The notes beneath the pieces are model-generated. The model was not told where the DNA came from, did no database searches, and saw nothing but the letters and a program-made list of their open reading frames with translations. Positions 19,924 through 33,354 of a stretch of 64,000 bases of DNA are shown here, piece by piece. The first letter of the stretch is position 1; each line of letters opens with the position of its first letter. The position numbers were made by a program, and so were the translations under genes. Source of the DNA: Avena insularis (taxonomy: Eukaryota > Streptophyta > Magnoliopsida > Poales > Poaceae); assembly GCA_023614405.1 (NCBI GenBank), contig CM042689.1, positions 281,363,533-281,427,532 on the forward strand. Reading direction: 5' to 3'.

Positions 19924-22900
19924 CTACTTGGTCTTACGCGCGTTCTGAATAAACAAGGTGGCCACAAAGTTAGTTAACATCTGGCTGGGACATCATGAGC
20001 ACCGAGACCAAAAAACAAAAATTATAAATCGCTATACCTTCTTCATGGACTTTGAACTACCTTCCAGAAAAAGTGGCCTCTTAGCAGAGATTTCCCTACG
20101 AAAAAAATGAGTAAAAAACAATAACCATCAATCAAGAAAATTCTAAAAAGCATACAAAAGAAAGCAAGACCATACCTTTTCTCCAAAATAGTTCCCATGT
20201 TTTCTTCTGAATCAGCATCCCCCAAGTCATCGTTTTGCTCGACGTCAACTGATGACCTCTCGTTTTGAGTTTCCTGAAACTAAAAAACTACAATCAATAA
20301 TAAAAACTGATATATAATCGCACCATAACATCTAAAATCCATATGCAGACCAGAACAACTGGAGGCGGGGTGTGCAAAACCCTGTCAGACGTTGTTTGCA
20401 GTCCAGTGCTTGTAGACCCTAGATAGCCAAGAACGAAACAAATCACAAAAGGAAGAAAATAAAATCTGCAATAATTAAATAAGCAAATAAAACCACATAC
20501 CAGACACAGTCTCCTGAATAGCAGAACTCCGAGTAGAGAAAGGCACCGTCCTGGCAACTTCTACACTTGCTACGTCGGGCAACGACGAACCAGTAAGCCC
20601 AACAAAAACGGAGTTGCCCTCAGGATAAAACCTGATAACCTGGAAAGTGATGTCCTCAACACGGAAACTATACCGAGACACAGAAACATCGACAGCATAA
20701 TGGCTTCCCGTTAGAGCAACTATCTCTTTAGGAATAGTAGAGATAAGACCACAATTCTCAGCAACCAGGAGGTCAGCAGGCTTGCCTACTAAATCACGAG
20801 CCAGATCACCAAAGAAAACCATCTCTACATAAGCCCCATCTCTAGATGCGACCACCGGTAGACAAAGCCTAGTAAGAAATAGGAAAACGACAACCATTTA
20901 TCACTTACAATACACGCCAAAAGAACCAAGAAAGACAGGCACAATACAATCCCCACCAACCTTGGGCCAGCACTCTTGTTGCTGCACTTCTCATTGCCAC
21001 ACCTGTAAGCAGAGCCTTCCTCATATGCCTTGCTATTACAGACATCACAGGACAAATACCACCATCCCCGATTACGTTGCAGCCCATCAATCACAATTTT
21101 ACACCTGAACCTCTTACCCTGCAACAAAACCATTAATATTCATGATATACAAAACCGAGAGAGCAACAGCACACAGCTACCATACCATGGCAGCATGTGG
21201 ATTCATCTCCGACAGTTCCGCCACTGTGACAACCTTGATTTCACTTGATTCAAAACGCCGGCCCCTTTCCATCATGAGCTCAACTGGATAAAATGCACCT
21301 ACCAACCTGCAGATTATTAAATACTAATATCACCAACTCTGTAAATTGCAGCAACCATGCGAATATAAGGATACTCAAAAGATAGATAATAAACAAACAT
21401 AAATCGTTAGACAACCAATAAGATGCAGCATACATCCAAAGATCCTCTGAACTGTGTTTCTACATCAGGTAATAAAATAACAACTTCCCCTGGTCTCTAA
21501 CAGATAAGAACTATATTTAATAAGAAAGAGCAACACTGCCCTCTACTCGAGCTTCGACGTGATCAGGACTCAAGAACATCAAGGACGGGAAGAAGAGGGT
21601 GCCGTCGAAGTTCGGTCGGCGTATGACTCGGGTGGCCAGAAGGACCAGAGACAAGTCAAATCCGTTGGTTCTCAGCCAGAGGCACCCTTCACTCGCTCAA
21701 TGTACATGATCAGGTTAGACACTGACACACACACACAACGTGGCTGATGAAACGAAGGGTCTAGCTTTTTTTTCGTACACAGAATGCCTAGTTTTTTCTT
21801 CCCCTGGTATCTAACAGATGAAAGCCTTCCTTTTTACCTTATGCTCGAAAATATGCTTGACTGCGAATTAGCTAGACTGGAGTACAATTTTAGGTAACCT
21901 GGAGCAATGCAACAGCAGTCCTTGTACCCATTCATCTTAAGCGCACCAACACAAAACTGATCAAAATTATTTCATCTAGAATATGGATGTTCCAAAATGT
22001 TTCTAAGTTATGATGACTGATTTTGTTTGAAACAAGCTCAATTATGCTATGATGACTGCATTCTTATTTGGAGTGAATTAAATACAATAACCATTTACGT
22101 ATCTATTTTTATATGTACACTTAGAATCATGTGCAACATCGATTAAATCATTGATTTATTTCCCTTTTTACTTATGCGCTGCAATTTTTCAAACTTACTG
22201 TTCTTTTATTCGGAGAACAAGTTTCTTCAGCTGAATATACCCCTTTCCTTTGTAAAGACTAATCCATTTCCCAACTCTTATATGGACTTATGTTTTTTTC
22301 CATTTGAGTCTTTGTTTCTGAACTTACTCAAGATAGCACATTCTAGAACGCACCAAGCTACCAACTGGGTTTCATTCCCATGGCAAAAACATGAACGATC
22401 CATGAAAACGCCATCCATGAATTAGAGAATATTTCACCATAGACAGTCAGCAAAACTGGTAACCGTGTATGTGTCTTTGCTGCACATCCGTGGCTGAACC
22501 CCACTATTTGTATCAGAGATTTTGCAGCTGACAATAATCTATTTTATTGGATACAACATGCACCGAGGTTGTATCATACAATATTTTAAGAATCTCTACT
22601 GCTTTTGTTATATTAAACACAATTCATAAAATCTACCAGCAATTTAATAACAGTCTACACAAACGAATTAATGTTCACGGGACGCAGTGTGTCGCCGCGT
22701 TACCTTTCCTAGTTCCTATACTAAGATAAGACAATTATAATGAAAATCCAAAAAAAGATTCTTCTACTAAAATAGACAACTATAGTGGGGTGTCAAAGAA
22801 AATATCCGTTCTTGGCCAAGATACACCAGACTACAAAAGAGGAAATGCCAAAAAGCTGGAACAATAATAATGACATATAAAAAAAGCGCTTAACATTTGC

Positions 22901-24161
22901 TTTAAAAAAGAGAACATGCAAAAACTTGTTGAAAAGATAAGGACCATGCAGTAGGCACCCAAAAAACATGTCAAGGAAAAAACTATATATATCCAAAAAG
23001 TCTTGAGTAAGAAAGCTACATATTTCTACAAACAGTCAAGAATAGCATCAGTAGACAGAAAACAGCCAAAAAAAAGCACTTGTCACGTAGCGCAACTATC
23101 TCAGGAATGTCCATGTTAATGCAAACCTGCGATCCATAGCTTGCAGAAAGCTCAAGCACAGCTGTAGCAACCACAGAAAGAACAAATTCTATGCATCAGT
23201 ATAAAAGATGGAAAACCAGACGGCTAAAAAAGTAAAACAACGCAACTTACATTCTTGTGTCTTGTGAGTGCATCCCATAACTAAAGCAATCACAGGCTCT
23301 CTGGAACTAACATCTATAAGATGCTCCGAATCGATACTCTCCGCATTACTACCCCACAGAGCAACAGTGGCACTGTCTCTGTAGCATGAAAAAAGCAAGC
23401 ATAAACAAAAAGAAGAAATAGAAACAACACAAAAACAGCAAAAAAAACTAACCGTGTATCCGTGAGACGAAGAATACGTTTAGAAGTAGATCTGCCTTTC
23501 ACATCAATAGTTACGATCGGCGATATACCGGTCACTATGCCCACAACATCTGCAACAACAATACAAAACAACATCTTCGCACTTAGAATGTACAATAATA
23601 GAAAAAAGTTATGCTCATAACCATAGAAACATCACCTGCCAAATAAGTCTTGTCGGTCACATTCGCAAGTATGCTCTGGAATGACCTAAGCCTATAAGCA
23701 AACTCTCGGGAACAGGAGTGATCTCTGCTATTTCGGTCCACTTGGTCAACAAAACTTCGAAAGAATGATCAACAGCACGAAAAGCATCCCTCGCATGTTT
23801 AACATCAAAGTAATGTATGTAATAGGCACGTCCCTCCACCAGCTTTTCCCTAAACCTCTCGACATTATTCTTACCCACAGAACCCTGCATAGCACACCCC
23901 TGCAACATAAAAGGCTAGTCATCAACAGAACAAAAACCACATTACGACCTAACCACTAAAAAAACACGCAGCACCACCCAAAGCAAATAAATGAAAAAAA
24001 GAAAATCCCAGTCACACCTTCTCGTCAACCATCACAAACTGCAAACGGATAAGCTCATTGTCCCTCCTTGCATCCAAATGATCCCACAAACGCGCAATCC
24101 TTACACGCACACGCCAATCCCGTGATCCCGAGTTCACGTCACGAAGCAAAGTGTATGCCAT
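19924..24161 (-). pseudogene. Helitron-type RPA70-like single-stranded-DNA-binding protein gene, one frameshift
   Basis: Twelve minus-strand exons can be placed: 24161-24018, 23899-23636, 23549-23453, 23378-23251, one from 23161, 21306-21186, 21118-20961, 20868-20501, 20418-20351, 20273-20176, 20095-20038 and 19944-19924 (TAG). Exons 1-2 start MAYTLLRDVNSGSRDW, the DBD-A OB fold. Exons 3-4 carry DVVGIVTGISPIV and DSATVALWG, typical of RPA70 DBD-B. Exons 6-8 hold DBD-C with a CDVC...CGNEKC zinc ribbon. The C-terminus is basic (KKNARKTK). Plant Helitrons are known to carry RPA70-like genes beside RepHel, and this one starts 385 bases behind it. A one-base shift near 23711 in exon 2 separates two readable frames, and 1.8 kb of foreign-looking DNA sits in the intron after exon 5. 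Confidence 0.8.
21488..22750. other. Probable insertion in an RPA-like gene intron
   Basis: This interval has a different texture from the flanking minus-strand exons. It includes a GC-rich piece at 21541-21715 with codon-like structure on the plus strand (KDGKKRVPSKFGRR in one frame) that may be a captured gene fragment. A 25-base direct repeat, ttcccctggt(c/a)tctaacagat, occurs at about 21486 and 21800. No terminal inverted repeats or target duplication could be defined. Confidence 0.35.
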
Positions 24162-24545
24162 CTGCACAAAAAAATCAGCCCATAAGCAAACACCACCCGC
24201 ATATTAGAACATAAAACACAAAAAATCCGCTGAACGGAACTCCAAACAGCAACGAAACAGACCTATACCATTACGCAGAAAAAGCCAGTATGCATACAGG
24301 CACCTGAAATCATGAAACTCAAAAACAGTGGCACACTGAAAAATAACAGATAAAAATAAAAAACAGTACAACAACAACACTAAAATAAACAAGTACATGC
24401 CAACAAATCCATCCACACAAACAGCAAACAACACCATACAACACACAAACAACAGCGAGAACTCAGAGAGACCACAACACACCCACCCAAATGGCAGTCC
24501 AGAAAAGACTGCCATACAAAAACCAAAGAAAAAACAACACAAAAG
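24162..24545 (-). other. Spacer between RepHel and the RPA-like gene
   Basis: These 384 bases separate the RepHel stop from the RPA-like start codon on the same strand. They presumably contain the RepHel 3' flank and the RPA promoter. The plus strand is rich in CA/AAC runs. No clear TATA box was identified. Confidence 0.4.
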
Positions 24546-26775
24546 CTACCGGCTGACGGCACCAAGCACTTCCTTATACACTATATTTCTAGTCTTGCTG
24601 CCACAAGAACCATCTTCTTCCGCGATAAGAATCTTCAATCCCTCAGGTGAAGTGACCCGCGAGACAGCCACATACAATTGCCCATGAGTAAAAACCGGGC
24701 TTTGTAAATAAATACCCACTTTCCCCAAAGTCTGACCCTGACTCTTGTTGATAGTGACCGCGTAGCAAACTCTAACTGGAAACTGCCTCTGCTGCAACAC
24801 AAATGGCCACTTCGGGTCGGCCGAATTCAAGACTATTCTTGGGATGCAAACCGACTGACCAATAGCCAACCCAGTCATTACAGTAACCTCTAGCACAAAA
24901 TCGGCCATCCTAGTAATCAACAACCTTGTCCCATTACATAAACCCATTCCTTGATTCAGATTTCTCATGAGGATCACAGGCATACCAACCTTAAGCAGCA
25001 GACGATGATCAAGATAATTTGGCTGCACTATAGCATTTAATATATCCTCTGTATACAAAACATCCACATTTGGAACCTACTCCGAACCAGGAGCCACCCT
25101 ATCAGCACTCAAATACTCTCGACTCTCAGAAGGTACTCTAGCAGCACTACCAGTTCATTAATAGCATCCACAACAGCATTAGTTGGGCAAACAATAGCCC
25201 GTGCAGCAAGGTAGTCAAGATCAGCATAGCAAGCAACAAAATTATCATAAACCCAATCTATCAAACCATTCACCCTATCACCATCTACTCTGATTAAAAA
25301 TCTGTCAGGTATAGTCACCCAGGTTGCTTCTGATTCACCTACTCGCTGCTCAGCCAGCAATGTACCGTCTCCAATAGCAAGCACCCAATCTGAAAAACTT
25401 GCCAAATCCCTCCTCACACTATCAGGCACACCTTCAGCACTAAGGCGCATGTTCTCAATAAGAGACAAAACCTTCACATGAGACCATAATGGCGATGAAC
25501 TAAGAGAAGCATCCACTATCTCAGCCAGTGAAGCCCCAGGTATGACCGGTAGGACCTGAGGAAAATCACCACCCATCACAACCGGCAGGCCACCAAATGG
25601 AAAGTCAGAATTACGAACATCATCTTCAGACAACACATCCCTCAGCGTCCTGTCTAAACATTCAAAACACCTCCTATGAGACATAGGAGCCTCGTCCCAT
25701 AAAACCAAAGAAGTTTGCTTAATCAGTTCAGCCAAATCAGTACCCCGTCGGATACTACACACGGATCTGTCATGCATATCAATTGGTATCTTAAACCACG
25801 AATGAGCGGTCCGACCACCAGGAAGAAGAAGCGCAGCCACACTAGAAGAAGCAACCGCAAGAACAATCATACCCTGAGACCTCAACCTAGCAAGCACAGT
25901 CCTCCACAAAAAGGTCTTCCCAGTACCGCCATGTCCAGACACAAACAAAACATCCCGACTTACACGCTCCACAACCTTCATGACCTCATCATAGACAACA
26001 GCTTGGCCTCTATTAAGCCTTCCATGCAAAGACTCCCACTCAGAAAACTGTTGTTCAGAACCATAACAAGTCTCCTCAAATATTAGCCTATTAGCCTCCC
26101 CAGAAGCAGAAGCACACACAGCATCAGGCAAGTTATAAGAAGATAGAGCACCTCCATTGTTTGCAAACAAACGGCCAAGCTCCTTCAACAAACATGATTT
26201 CTGCAAAATCTTGGGCATGTCATAATGCTGATTCTGCAGAGCCCGCCTCCGTGTATAAAGGATATCATCCACCAGATATTTCCAATAATTATCAAAAATC
26301 TTTCCAGCATCTCCAACATCACAGTACATCAAAACAGTAACAAATAGATTTCTAAGCTGAGCTGCGCTAGCCCACACAACAGTCTCATCAAATACCCGTG
26401 CCCACTCACTGTCATCTCCAAGCAGACCCCTAGCTTGGCAAGCCTCACGAAAAGTACCATAAGCAACACCCGCATGGCACTTCAGATCATCAAAACCCCG
26501 TGCACCACGAGCAGCCATAAGCAACATCCTCAAATAAAACAACTCTCCAGTAGTGGGATCGACATGTCGAACTCTCCCCAGCATAGAGCCCCGCCCTCGC
26601 TGCACCCACTGCTTACGATCCGGATACCAAGTATATTTAGTAGGGATTTCACAATAAGTGAGCCCCCTACATTCAATATGTTCTCTATTCATAACAAACC
26701 ATTCTATGAGCGTGCTCTTCCTACAGTTATCATTCTGAACAATATCACCCAAATCTGCATCCTCTGAATAAGTGA

Positions 26776-27742
26776 CTCTATTCATTCCAGGCAGATGAAT
26801 ATCCAACCGCTCAACCGAAGGAGCTCGAACATGAACACCAAAAGAATATAACCTCCAAAAAGCCTCACAAGCAGACAAATAACGACAGCTCAAATACTCT
26901 GCCACCTCATCCACTCCCTCTTCAACCTGGTGCTCAATGGAAGAAGTCCCTACCGCACGCACCGCAAAATTTGCACGATCCGGCCCTTTAGTTATATACT
27001 TAAAAAGGTACTTAACCAAATTTGTCTTGTTACACCACTCCACATTCATATGAGCCTGATACCTCTTCAACAAAACAACATTGTGCGGGACAACCCATTT
27101 GTTGTTTAAAATATGGCCGTCCTTCACAACTACACTTCCATCTTCACGCCTCCTATATACCGGATATCATGACTGATCAACAATAGTCTCCTCACAAAAA
27201 GACTTAGGAAATCTTTTTGAACAAACACCATCTTTCATGCAAGGGCACTTCCTATGTCTCTATTCATTCCAGGCAGATGAATCTCCAACCGCTCAACCGA
27301 AGGAGCTCGAACATGAACATCAAAAGAATATAACCTCCAAAAAGCCTCACAAGCAGACAAATAACGACAGCTCAAATACTCTGCCACCTCATCCACTCCC
27401 TCTTCAACCTAGTGCTCAATGGAAGAAGTCCCTACCGCACGCACCGCAACATTTGCACGATCCGGCCCTTTAGTTATATACTTAAAAAGGTACTTAACCA
27501 AATTTGTCTTGTTACACCACTCCACATTCATATGAGCCTGATACCTCTTCAACAAAACAACATTGTGCGGGACAACCCATTTGTTGTTTAAAATATGGCC
27601 GTCCTTCACAACTACACTTCCATCTTCACGCCTCCTATATACCGGATATCCTGACTGATCAACAGTAGTCTCCTCACAAAAAGACTTAGGAAATCTTTTT
27701 GAACAAACACCATCTTTCATGCAAGGGCACTTCACATTCATC
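26776..27742 (-). repeat. 482-bp tandem duplication inside RepHel
   Basis: The block beginning tctattcattccaggcagat on the plus strand at about 26778 recurs 482 bases later at about 27260, and the copies are nearly identical to about 27250 and 27730. It includes the catalytic-tyrosine motif YLFKYITKG, present twice (about 27000 and 27480, minus strand). Because 482 is not a multiple of three the duplication changes frame. One copy also has GGA changed to TGA, so that it reads QS-stop-YP where the other reads QSGYP. Confidence 0.9.
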
Positions 27743-29680
27743 CGCCCACAAGGACCATGCACCATAAACTCATCCACCAACACATAAGCCAAAGGATCCA
27801 GCAAGACATCCGGTAACTCTGCGGACACAATGCTATCAATAAACGGCGCAGAAGATTCCCTAGGAACCTCCTCTGCCTGCGATCGCCGATGATCGAGCCA
27901 AACCAACATGTGAGCATGAGGCAACCCCCTTTTCTGAAACTCAACAGTATACAAAGCTGCAAAAGATAGAAAGCAAAATTAGCAGAAAACTAACCAACAT
28001 AAAAGTGAAACACATGAAACAGACCAAAACAAAATCCCTACCAGCACGTGTTGGACCAAATGCGGTTCCATTCCTGACCTCACCATACAACTGATCAAGC
28101 TTCATCTTGAACACACGAGAAACAATATCCGGCCTATCTGCTGGCGTTTGACCAGGTTCAAACCTAAGAGCATCCGCTATCTCATCCCACTTTGGATTGC
28201 AGGTAAAGGTAACAAACAAATCTAGAGCACCATAAGAACGACATATAGCCATGGCATCCTGATAATTCTATGCCATATAACGTTTAGAGCCAGTAAAACC
28301 AGAAGGCAAAAAAACCTTCACACCAACACTTTTCCCACTGGAAGAGCCCTGCCCAACAGCATCGGTGATCCCCTGGTACGTCTTACTACGCAACTTATCC
28401 TGATTTTTAATAATGAATGAAAGCCTACTCGATTCAACAGAAGCATAATCATCAACAGCTGCCTGCTGAGACAGCCGTCCACAACAAAGGAACGAATTAG
28501 GCTGCCCCTTCCTATAATGACAACGAAAAGCATAATATTCCAACATACTAAGCTAAGACCTACCCCCCGGCAAAGCACCATCAGAGCTACGATAACTGAT
28601 GCCCAAATAAAAACCCTTATCACCATAAGGAAAAAGCAAAGGATACTGTAAAGACATAAAAGCAGGATGCAAGGGCGATATCCGCTTCAAAGGGCCCTGT
28701 TCCATCTCAACAATAATATCAAACTTGCACCTCTCAACATCAAGATCACCCACAATAAGCGCTGCTAACTCAGATGCAGTAGGAGGACTATAAACACCCG
28801 GATCATTAGAACCAGAACCCATAATACAAATCCTGAAAGGCTCAGCAGAAAGCTCCACCCTCTCCCGAGAAACCCGGATCATCCTAAACTGCTTCACCAA
28901 CACATTACAATTGTCCAACATACCAATCAGAGAAGCTACAACATCACGATCAGGCCCACCAACAGCAACACGACCCTCCCCATTGAAATCAACGCCGCCC
29001 TCCCCACCGCCAGCATCACCATCCTCCCCACCGACAATAGCACTACCCCGCCCATCAAATACAGCCATCCGATGATCCACCTCATTCACAGTATCATAAA
29101 TATAAAGCTGAGCAAACTTTGGCGACTCATTCGGTGCAGGAACCAATGAACCCATACGATGTGAAGGAAGACCATTTATACGGAAAACATAAGGACCCCG
29201 CCCCATATTTATACTATCATCAACCTTAACACCGAGAGAAGAAAAGGCAAACATGTTGTTATAAGACCTGATCAAACACATAAACTCAGTAGACCTAGCC
29301 CCTCTAGGAAAACCAATGAGACCATCAAGCGGAGCCGGCCACTGCCTATACGGATCCAGGTACACTCTACCACCCTTGCAACAATGATTATAGGCCATCC
29401 TTCTCTGCCAAAACGAACTAACATGAACAACCCTCTCATTATACCAAAAAACAGCTTTATAGTAATCACATGTGTACTCAGGGCCACCAAGATACGACCT
29501 ACCACGAAAAGAAACTGCAGGCACAAACAGAAAACATTAAACACCAAAAAATCAAGACCAAAATAAAATAAAGCATGGACAGATCTAAGAACCCAAGAAC
29601 AAACCTTTCAGATATGCAATATAACTTTTGGACATCTTAACAGGTCGGCCATCTACCAACACAGGAGGCCGAGCACATCC

Positions 29681-31216
29681 TGAAGGGTTTCACGGCATAG
29701 TAAATCAAAATTTTATACGGATGCGAACAGAGGAAAAGCCAAGATCTAATCTAGGAGATGCAAACAACGAGAGAGATTGGATTAGATCTTCATACCCTTG
29801 AAGATTTGCACAGCGGAACGTTCGTCGGAACATGGGTGATGTAGTCGTACTCGCTTCTCCTCCTCGCGATCCGATCCGATCTAGCACCACAAGTGGCGGT
29901 GCCTCCGTGAGATGCACACGTGCAGCACCTCGACGTCTCCTCCTTCCTCAGACCAGCAAGTATGGTGGAGAGACGGATTGGATCTACAACATGACGGCGT
30001 GGTGTATATGGTGGAGAATTTCTGCAGCAGGGCTTCGCCTACAAACAGTCGGGAGGGAGAGAGGAGGACAGCAGGGCGGCTAGGATGGGAGGGGAAGGTG
30101 TGTGGGGGGGTGCGCCCCCAGCCCTCTTTATATAGAGGGGTGGGGCGGCAACCCTAGCCCCCTCCCCCAAGCCAAGGCCGGCGGCCAAGGAGGAGGAGTG
30201 GGGGGCAAGGAACCCCCCCTTCTAGAAGCTCTATCTAGGGTTTAAACCCTCTTTGGTCGGCTGGGCCCTATGGGGCCTTGTGCCCCTGGCCCAATGCGGC
30301 CAGGGCACTCCCTCATAGGCCCATGCCCCCTCCCGGAAGGTGGGGCCACGTTGGTCCCCTTCCGGAAGGTTCTAGAAGCTTCCGGTACAATACCGATTAA
30401 TCCGGAACAATTCCGAACTCCAAAACTGCCTTGCTTATATGAATCTTATTCTCCGGACCACTCCGGAACCTCTCGTGATGTCCCGGATCCTATCCGAGAC
30501 TCCGAACAAAAACTCATAAACCAATTATCCAATCTATCCTAGCGTCGAGACACGTTAAGTGTGTGACCCTGCGGGTTCTAGAATATGCAGACATGATCTT
30601 CTATCAATAATCAACAGCGGGGTCTGGAAACCCATATTGACTCCCACATATTCATCGATGATCAAATCGGATGAACCACGATGTCAGGATTCAATCAATC
30701 CCATATATATATTCCCTTCGTCTCGCGATATTTTACTTGCCCGAGATTCGATCGTCGGTACCGTCATACCTAGTTCAATCTCGTTCACAGCAAGTACTTT
30801 ACTCGTTCCGTAATCCGATATCACTTTGTGATTAACTCCTTAACCACATGCTTGCAAGCGGTGTTGATATCGATTACCGAGTGGGCCCGAAGTATATCTC
30901 TCTGACTTGGGAGGGACAAATTCCATCTCGATACATACAACCCAACAGATACTTTCCGATCACCTGAGAGACACCTTTATGATCACCCTCTCATAGGATG
31001 ACGTTTGATGACCTCAAAGCTTTCTTCCGATACCAGGGAGTTGTATTATCTCATGGTCTAAGGAATACAATATTTGACATAAGAAAAGCTTTGCAAAGAC
31101 GAACACGATGACACGATCTAATTGCTTCGCTTAGTTTGGGTCTGTCCACCATATCATTCTCCCAATGATATGATCTCATTATTAATTGACAACTCATGAT
31201 CTCATTATTAATTGAC
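29681..31216 (-). repeat. 3' LTR of the Copia element, truncated
   Basis: The sequence starts tgaagggtttc on the plus strand and parallels the other LTR (35011 onwards) up to about 31200. It lacks the last roughly 200 bases (the LTR's own 5' end, TGTTGG...). At the break a 26-base sequence (tgatctcattattaattgac plus aactca) is present twice in tandem before the junction to reverse-transcriptase sequence at about 31217. Confidence 0.85.
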
Positions 31217-32311
31217 AAGCCGTGCTTTATAGACGGTAACATTACCATCCGCGTCCGTTTTCTTCTTAAAGATCCATTTGCACTCAACGGCCTTTCGGTC
31301 GCTAGGAGGGTCCAACAAAGTCCATACTTGGTTTTCGCTCATGGATCCCAATTCGGATTTCATGGCTTCTAGCCATTTCTCAGAGTCTGGGCTCATCATC
31401 GCTTCCTCATAGTTCGGAGGTTCACTGTCTTCTACTAGCAAGACAGTCAAGACAGGGTTGCCGTACCACTCAGGAGGGGCACGCGACCTTGTCGACCTGC
31501 GATGTTCAGTAGCAGCATCGTCCGAAGCTTCATGATCCTTATCATTAGCTTCCTCTATTGTGGGTGCAGGCGGCACTGGAACAATTTCAGGTGCTGCGCT
31601 ACTCTCCAATTCAAGAGAAGGTTCAACAACCTCGTCTAGCTCTACTTTCCTCCCACTCACTTCTTTCGAGAGAAACTCCTTCTCAAGAAAGGAACCGTTC
31701 TTTGTGACAAACACTTTGCCTTCGGTTCTGTGATAGAAGGTATACCCAATAGTTTCCTTAGGGTATCCTATGAAGACACATTTCTCCGATTTGGGTTCGA
31801 GCTTGTCCGGCATCAACTTCTTGACGTAAAGCTCAGATCCCCAAACTTTAAGAAACGACAACTTAGGTTTAGCACCAAACCACAGTTCATACGGTGTCGT
31901 CTCAACGGATTTAGATGGAGCCCTATTTAAAGTGAATGCAGCGGTTTCTAATGCATAACCCCAAAATGATAACGGCAAATCAGTAAGAGACATCATCGAT
32001 CGGACCATATCTAATAGGGTTCGGTTCCGGCGTTCAAACACACCATTGCGCTGTGGTGTTCCGGGTGACGTGAGTTGTGAAACGATTCCACTTGCTTTAA
32101 GATACGTGAGAAAATCATAACTCAAATATTCACCTCCACGATCGGATCGTAGAAACTTAATCTTTCTATTACGATGGTTCTCCACTTTATTCTGAAATTC
32201 TTTGAACTTTTCAAACGTTTCAGATTTATGTTTCATTAAATAGATATACCCATATCTACTCAAGTCATCGGTAAAAGTGAGAAAATAGCGATATCCACAG
32301 CGTCGAAACAC
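31208..32311 (-). pseudogene. Copia integrase core and start of reverse transcriptase, truncated
   Basis: The frame shows the integrase catalytic triad context: FTDDLSRYGY, SDRGGEY and QRNGVFERRN (D, D and E). A GKVFVTKNGSF-type region and an acidic linker follow, then VWTLLDPPSDRKAVECKWIF and KARLV, which is where Copia reverse transcriptases (RVT_2) begin. The frame then leaves polyprotein sequence at the deletion near 31217, so the rest of reverse transcriptase and RNase H are missing. Confidence 0.9.
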
Positions 32312-32367
32312 TCATCGGTCGCATACATCGGTATGTATGATTTCCAACAAGTCCGTTGCTCGCTCCA

Positions 32368-32808
32368 TCATACCGAGAACAGGGTTTTGATCATCTTGCC
32401 CATGAGGCATGGTTCGCATGTGTCAAATGATTCAAAATCAAGAGACTCCAAAAGTCCATCGAATGGAGTTTCTTCATGCGCTTTACACCAATATGACCTG
32501 AGCACGTGCCACAAATAAGTAGTATTATCACTATCTACTTTGCATCTCTTAGCCTCAATGTTACGGATGTGTGTTTCATCCCTTTCGAGATTTAGAAGAA
32601 ATAAACCATTCACAATAGGTGCATGACCATAAAAGATGTTACTCATATAAAAAGAACAACCATTATTCTCCGATTTAAATGAATAACCGTCTTGCAATAA
32701 ACAAGATCCAGAAATAATGTTCATGCTCAACGCAGGCACATAATAACATTTATTGAGGTTTAAAACTAATCCCGAAGGTAAAACTAAGGAGAGCGTTGCG
32801 GCCATCAC
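32368..32808 (-). pseudogene. Copia pre-integrase region
   Basis: Motifs such as CYYVPALSMNIISGS, LFLLNLERD, YLWH and DTCEPCLMGKM match the zinc-binding pre-integrase segment between protease and integrase in Copia polyproteins. It lies between the gag/protease and integrase pieces in the same orientation, but separated from each by frame breaks. Confidence 0.8.
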
Positions 32809-32844
32809 ATCAACTCTTGATCCGTTGCCAACGCGATCGTCACC

Positions 32845-33354
32845 TCATCCCTCGCATGGCCGTCTATTCCGTAGCTCTGTTTGAGTTACAAATATTAGCA
32901 ACTGAACCAGTATCAAATACCGGGCACTAGCGAGGGCTAGTAAGGAAAACATCAATAACATGTATATAACATATATACCTTTGATGGTGCCAGCCTTCTT
33001 GTCCGCTAAGTACTTGGACGATTGCGCTTCAGTGACCCTTGTCCTTGCAATAGAAGCACTCGGTGTCGGCTTAGAACGGACTTGAGCTTCTTCTCGGCGA
33101 GCAGCGCTTGTCGCCGCCCTTCTTGAAGGGCTTCTTTGCTCCTTACCTTTCTTAAAGGTGGGCTTGTTGACCATCAACACATGATTATCCTTTTGATGTC
33201 CACTTCCATGCCTTGACTTTGCGAAGAGCTCGGTGATCGTATCGATGGAACTAATCTGATTATGAGTCACTACAAAACTTTTGTAGCGGGAGGAGTGATT
33301 GCAGAACCCTGTCAATCTTGAGCTCCTCTGGAATCGTGCATTCCAGTTGCTCAA
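32845..33354 (-). pseudogene. Copia gag C-terminus and protease remnant
   Basis: A frame overlapping the end of gag continues through basic, Ser/Arg/Lys-rich sequence. In the neighbouring frame near 32915 the aspartic-protease signature VFDTGS is readable, so a frameshift separates it from gag. No intact CCHC knuckle was seen. Confidence 0.6.

Noticed and set aside
24204..24565. Cys/Phe-rich minus-strand frames between RepHel and RPA
   Set aside because: Composition reflects CA-rich DNA on the other strand; no domain.
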